Positions 5,517 through 8,907 of a DNA stretch of 8,907 nt are shown here, in pieces; position 1 is the first letter of the stretch, and the number at the start of each line of letters is the position of its first letter. Source of the stretch: Planctomycetaceae bacterium (GTDB lineage: Bacteria > Planctomycetota > Planctomycetia > Pirellulales > Pirellulaceae). The DNA is taken from NCBI GenBank assembly GCA_002702965.1, contig PADE01000257.1:1-8907 (forward strand). The letters run 5' to 3'. The translations under genes were made by a program, and so were the position numbers. The notes beneath the pieces are model-generated. The model made no database searches and had not been told where the DNA came from. It saw only the letters and a program-made list of their open reading frames with translations.

Positions 5517-6737
5517 ATGAGACGGCTGTTGACGAACCTGCTGCTAGTGGGGTTTTCGCTTGTCCTGGCGAGTGAATGCGAATCGGAATCGGCTCAAACC
5601 CCGTACGCCTGGTCCGTGGCATTCAGCCCCGACGGCAAAACCCTGGCATCGGCCACCCGGGCCCAGACCATCAAGCTGTGGGATGTCCCCACGGGCAAGT
5701 TGCGGGCCGTGCTCAAAGGACACACCGGCTTTGTCGGTTGCATCGCGTTCAGTCCCGACAGTAAGACCCTGGCATCGGGGAGTGTTGACCGGACGATCAA
5801 GCTCTGGGGTGTCATCTCCGGCAAGTTAGCTGCCACGCTCAAGGGCCACGCGGACGAGGCGTCTCAGGTGGCGTTCAGCCCCGACGGCAAGACCCTGGCA
5901 TCGGGGAGTGTCGACACCACGATCAGGCTGTGGGATGTTATCGCACGCAAACCCAAAGCCACGCTCAGAGGGCACACCGGGGAGACCCTCTGGATTGCGT
6001 TCAGTTCCGATGGCAAAACGCTGGCTTCCGCGACTCGTAACCGAATCATCAAGCTCTGGGATCCGTCCACGGGCAAGGCGCGGGCGACGCTTCAGAACAC
6101 CGCCAATGGCCCGGGATCCATGTCATTCAGCCCAGACGGAAAAATCCTGGCGGCGGCCAACCGTGACCAGACCGTCACGCTGTGGAGCGTGGTCACCGGA
6201 GAAGCGAGGGCCGTGCTCAAAGGTCACACCGCTTACGTCGGTCGGGTCGCCTTCAGTTCCGACAATAAAACCGTGGCGTCAGCGAGTGTCGACCGGACGA
6301 TCAAGCTCTGGGATGCCACCACGGGCAAGTTGAGCGCCACGCTCAAAGGCCACACGGACGAGGTTTCCGAATTGGCGTTCAGTCCTGACGGCAAGTCGCT
6401 GGCGTCAGGCAGCACCGACAACACGGTCCGGCTGTGGGACGTCCCCGCTGCCAAACTGAAAACCACGCTTACGGGACACACCCGCGAAACCTATTTCGTA
6501 GCATTCAATTCCGACAACAAGACGCTGGCCTCCGCCACCCGCAACGCAATCATCAAACTCTGGGACGTCTCTACGAGCAAGGCCCGCGCCACGATTCTAA
6601 GTGGCAAAGTGGATTGGGACTTCCGGTACGAGCATTACGTCGAAAAACACCCCGGGGTCAAGGCGTCCGTCAAGGCCGGCAAGATCAGCAAAGCAAAAGT
6701 GATCGCCGAGCTCAAAGCGCGTGACAAAAAGAAGTAG
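5517..6737 (+). CDS. Secreted eight-bladed WD40 repeat protein
   Basis: The product is 406 residues from the ATG at 5517; an ATG at 5490 is the alternative. It begins with a signal peptide (MRRLL, then a Leu/Val core, to about residue 19-21). The Cys in LASEC does not fit a lipobox well. Eight WD40 repeats follow in exact 42-residue register, each with an AFSxDxKTLAS strand, an xxTIKLWD strand and, in most, a GH dipeptide. The conserved Phe of the blades lies at residues 36, 78, 120, 162, 204, 246, 288 and 330. Blades 4 and 8 lack the GH, and blades 1, 4 and 8 lack the Asp of the usual SxDxTI turn (SATR instead). The basic C-terminal tail (about 366-406, Lys-rich and helical in appearance) is not a WD repeat. 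WD40 propellers are binding scaffolds; the partner is unknown. Export implies a periplasmic or external role. Confidence 0.92.
   Translation: MRRLLTNLLLVGFSLVLASECESESAQTPYAWSVAFSPDGKTLASATRAQTIKLWDVPTGKLRAVLKGHTGFVGCIAFSPDSKTLASGSVDRTIKLWGVISGKLAATLKGHADEASQVAFSPDGKTLASGSVDTTIRLWDVIARKPKATLRGHTGETLWIAFSSDGKTLASATRNRIIKLWDPSTGKARATLQNTANGPGSMSFSPDGKILAAANRDQTVTLWSVVTGEARAVLKGHTAYVGRVAFSSDNKTVASASVDRTIKLWDATTGKLSATLKGHTDEVSELAFSPDGKSLASGSTDNTVRLWDVPAAKLKTTLTGHTRETYFVAFNSDNKTLASATRNAIIKLWDVSTSKARATILSGKVDWDFRYEHYVEKHPGVKASVKAGKISKAKVIAELKARDKKK
5610..6113 (+). repeat. WD40 four-blade block, copy 1
   Basis: This is the first 504 bp (168 codons, four blades of 126 bp) of a tandem duplication inside the WD40 gene. 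It aligns without gaps to copy 2. By hand count, 112 of the first 160 residues are identical. Confidence 0.8.
6114..6617 (+). repeat. WD40 four-blade block, copy 2
   Basis: This is the second 504-bp block, directly adjoining copy 1. Each blade matches its counterpart one block away by its particular signature: blades 2 and 6 share SVDRTIKLW, blades 3 and 7 share RLWDV and GHTxET, and blades 4 and 8 share SATRNxIIKLWD with KARAT. Confidence 0.8.
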
Positions 6738-6818
6738 CAAACAAACTCTGCGCGCCGTAGCCAAAACCGTTACTCGCCGCGAGACCGATTGGATTCGGAT
6801 TGTAATTTCGCGATGCAC

Positions 6819-6822
6819 AGGA
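6819..6822 (+). promoter_or_regulatory. Ribosome-binding site that sets the CotH start
   Basis: AGGA lies 8 nt upstream of the ATG at 6831. The open frame extends upstream to a TTG at 6789 and an ATG at 6813, neither with a better site. Confidence 0.5.
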
Positions 6823-6830
6823 CTGACACG

Positions 6831-8477
6831 ATGAACACCTGCCGGGCGGAAAACCACCCTCGGCTCAACCCGTTCACCGGCTGTGATGGCCCATTCCACG
6901 CCCACGCTGATCTGCGCCCCGACAAACGTCCCATCGAGAACATCCACCTGCTGATCGCGATGCTGGGCTGCGCGGCGCTGGGATCCCTGAATCACGCATT
7001 GGGTCAGTCGCCCAGTCGGCAACGCGGGCCGGAATCGCTGTTCGGTCTGGAGGGGGTCGTCGACGTCCACTTAGAACTGACGCGGCCGCAGTGGGAGAAG
7101 ATCCAGCCAGCCGTCGAACTCGACGGACTCTCGATCGGCAAAGCCTTCGGGTTGATGGCTTTGGATGCGGCGACCGGTGGCAATTTTCGTAGTGAAAAGT
7201 CGTCGCGTCCCGGTTTGGCGGGTTACCTGGGAATCGATCACCAATACGGCCGCGCGACGGTGACCATCGACGGCCAGACGGTCCGTGACGTAGGGCTGCG
7301 CTACAAGGGGAATGGCACGTTCCTGGTAGCCTACGACAGCCGGAAATTCTCCTTCAAGATCGACTTCAATGAATTCCAGGACGACGTCGAATTCCGTGGC
7401 CTCACCAAGATCAATCTCCACAACAACATCACCGACCCTTCGCTGCTGCGCGAGGCATTGTCGTACCAGCTATTTCGGGAGGCGGGCATCCACTGTTCAC
7501 GTGTTGGTTTCGCAAAAGTCCGCCTGACCGTAGTTGGAACTACCGAGGAAAAGTCGCTAGGCCTGTACACGCTCGTCGAACAGGTCGACAAACGATTTCT
7601 AAAAGACCGTTACGGCAGCGCGCAGGGGCTGCTGCTCAAACCGAGTACGTTCGGTGTGTTTCGTTACTTCGGAGCGGACTGGGCCAAATACGAAGCCGCC
7701 TACGTTCCCAAAACCACGGCGAGCGCCGAGCAGCAACATCGCGTGATCGAATTCGCCAAACTGCTCCATCAGAGCGACGATCAAACCTTCCGCGCCCAAC
7801 TGGAATCCTACCTCGATGTCGACCAATTCCTTAGATTTCTGGTAGTCAATGTTCTGCTAAGTAATCTCGACAGTTTTCTCGGGGCCACCCAGAACTACTA
7901 CATCTACCTCGAGCCTCAAACCAACCGGTTCCAGTTCTTCCCCTGGGACCTGGACCTCTCCTTTGGAACGTTCGGTCGGGACAAATCCAGTCGGCAACAG
8001 CTGGCCGATTTGAGCATCGACTACCCGGGGAGCACAAAACACACCCTCATCATGCGCGTCCTGGCGATCGCCCGCCACAAACAGACGTACCACACCTATC
8101 TGGCCCATTACCTCGATTCGCTGTTCGCCGAGCAGAAGCTCGGGCGGCACACCGCCCAGCTGGCGGCGTTCGTCGAAAACCTGCGGGTACCAGCGGAGGA
8201 CCATCCGGAATCAGCCACAGACGAAGAACCGTCGCAAACCACGCCGCGGCGGCTGAAGCAGTTTGTCCAGCAGCGCCACCAGTCGGTGCAACGGCAACTG
8301 GCGGGTGAATCCCGAGGCCAGATTCTCGCCGGTGATCGGTCAGGACCGGCTTCGATGTCGGCCCTTCTCTACACCAGTACTCTGCTAGTCAGCACCTGCG
8401 GTCTGATCTACCTCGTCGTCTGGCAGCTCGACAAACGGAAGAAACGCCGAGCGGTCGAGCGACCCGCCGGAACCTAG
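6831..8477 (+). CDS. CotH-type protein kinase family protein, membrane-anchored
   Basis: The product is 548 residues from the ATG at 6831. It has an unusually long polar N-terminus of about 37 residues, then a hydrophobic segment (about 38-58) that acts as a signal or anchor. The CotH domain spans about 75-450: it opens with VVDVHLELTRPQWEKI, then shows LRYKGNGTF (156-164), a KINLHNN strand (193-199), LLSNLDSFLGATQNYY (342-357) and FFPWDLDLSFG (369-379). In CotH kinases, Asp residues in the last two motifs act in catalysis and metal binding; Asp347 and Asp373/Asp375 fit these roles. A polar linker leads to a C-terminal transmembrane helix (about 509-532) and a basic tail (DKRKKRR). The two hydrophobic ends place the kinase domain outside the cytoplasm. 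In Bacillus, CotH phosphorylates spore coat proteins; here no substrate is evident. It lies 93 bp after the WD40 gene. Confidence 0.88.
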   Translation: MNTCRAENHPRLNPFTGCDGPFHAHADLRPDKRPIENIHLLIAMLGCAALGSLNHALGQSPSRQRGPESLFGLEGVVDVHLELTRPQWEKIQPAVELDGLSIGKAFGLMALDAATGGNFRSEKSSRPGLAGYLGIDHQYGRATVTIDGQTVRDVGLRYKGNGTFLVAYDSRKFSFKIDFNEFQDDVEFRGLTKINLHNNITDPSLLREALSYQLFREAGIHCSRVGFAKVRLTVVGTTEEKSLGLYTLVEQVDKRFLKDRYGSAQGLLLKPSTFGVFRYFGADWAKYEAAYVPKTTASAEQQHRVIEFAKLLHQSDDQTFRAQLESYLDVDQFLRFLVVNVLLSNLDSFLGATQNYYIYLEPQTNRFQFFPWDLDLSFGTFGRDKSSRQQLADLSIDYPGSTKHTLIMRVLAIARHKQTYHTYLAHYLDSLFAEQKLGRHTAQLAAFVENLRVPAEDHPESATDEEPSQTTPRRLKQFVQQRHQSVQRQLAGESRGQILAGDRSGPASMSALLYTSTLLVSTCGLIYLVVWQLDKRKKRRAVERPAGT

Positions 8478-8514
8478 TCTGGCCGCGGTTCGGCGCTCCG
8501 CGCAGCGACACCGG

Positions 8515-8907
8515 TCATCGCGGGGCCGCCTTGCGGGCCAGCGCGTCGATCTCGGGGAGTTGGAACCGGACACTCATCACGAACGGCTTTTCTCCGGCGA
8601 TCCAATGGCCGTAGCTCGTGGCCACGAACGTCCCGTCCGGCAACACTTCCAGCCCCGGATACCCGCAATCCGATCCGACCAGATTGTCCATCAGGCGAAT
8701 CCGATACTGACCCTCGCGTCCCGCGATGATGTCTTCGTAGGTACCGACCCAGGCGACCCAGTCGCCATCGGTCGGACTGACGTGCGCCGTGTCGCGAAAG
8801 CTGACCACGAGCCGCCCGTCGGGAGCGTAACGGGGCATATGGCGATCGCCGGTGAGACTGGCCGGCAGTTCCCGCGGCAAGGTCCAAGTCTTGCCCTCGT
8901 CGCTGGA
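8515..8907 (-). CDS. Sialidase-like (BNR/Asp-box) protein, C-terminal part
   Basis: This gene enters from the right edge and ends with TGA at 8515-8517, giving 130 visible residues. The first visible residues, SSDEGKTW, form an Asp box (SxDxGxTW), the hallmark turn of six-bladed sialidase propellers. Further along come RYAPDGRLVVSFRD, WVAWVGTYEDI, GQYRIRLMDN and a CGYPGLEVLPDGTFV strand, all typical of the last blades of planctomycete exo-alpha-sialidase-like proteins. The natural end follows shortly after FQLPEID, so the C-terminus looks complete. The family hydrolyses terminal sialic acids, but many such proteins act on other sugars or are untested. A TTG at 8878-8880 could be mistaken for the start; the open frame and the Asp box upstream of it show that it is internal. 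It converges on the CotH gene with a 37-bp gap. Confidence 0.85.
   Translation of the reverse strand, partial: SSDEGKTWTLPRELPASLTGDRHMPRYAPDGRLVVSFRDTAHVSPTDGDWVAWVGTYEDIIAGREGQYRIRLMDNLVGSDCGYPGLEVLPDGTFVATSYGHWIAGEKPFVMSVRFQLPEIDALARKAAPR

Noticed and set aside
5375..5575. 66-codon plus-strand open frame
   Set aside because: It starts at a TTG within the promoter-like region, overlaps the WD40 signal peptide in another frame and resembles no family.
5610..6617. CRISPR-like array with 126-bp period
   Set aside because: The periodic similarity is coding: each unit is a WD40 blade in one open frame, with no short conserved repeats and unique spacers.
8482..8504. Terminator between CotH and the sialidase-like gene
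   Set aside because: Only two 4-bp stems are seen (GCCG/CGGC and GCGC/GCGC), with no T-run on either side; too weak to call.

Overview
The window looks like chromosomal DNA of a planctomycete or a close relative in the PVC group. It is GC-rich. It carries a DUF1501 protein with a twin-arginine leader, a small SUI1-type translation factor with a Cys-rich N-terminus, a secreted fusion of an alpha/beta hydrolase and an SGNH hydrolase, a secreted WD40 protein, a CotH-type kinase and a sialidase. This assignment rests on gene content and family resemblance, not on a marker gene.

Layout. Positions 1-167 (minus) hold the 5' end of a secreted protein resembling GH71/GH99-like glycosidases. Positions 168-780 are a divergent intergenic stretch with no gene I can identify. 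All the following genes up to 8477 are on the plus strand: DUF1501 (781-2142), SUI1/YciH-like factor (2265-2606, GTG start), alpha/beta hydrolase-SGNH fusion (2777-4684), a small two-helix membrane protein (4821-5219), WD40 protein (5517-6737) and CotH-like kinase (6831-8477). Positions 8515-8907 (minus) hold the C-terminal part of a sialidase-like protein that runs off the right edge and converges on CotH.

How they fit together. Most products are predicted to be exported or membrane-bound. Three are plausible carbohydrate-active enzymes: the GH71-like protein, the double esterase/hydrolase and the sialidase. DUF1501, sialidase and SGNH genes commonly sit among sugar and sulfated-glycan degradation genes in planctomycetes, so a glycan-degradation neighbourhood is a reasonable inference. 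The plus-strand genes are separated by about 90-300 bp, so they need not form one operon. SUI1 is a housekeeping-type gene and probably unrelated to its neighbours.

The most distinctive structure is the WD40 gene. It encodes eight blades in exact 42-residue register, and blades 1-4 match blades 5-8 at about 70% identity (hand count). This indicates a four-blade block that was duplicated in tandem. The next points of interest are the two-hydrolase fusion, whose SGNH triad lacks the usual Asp, and a 14-bp perfect palindrome just downstream of a TATAAT box upstream of the WD40 gene. I see no CRISPR array, tRNA, rRNA, insertion sequence or clear defence system.
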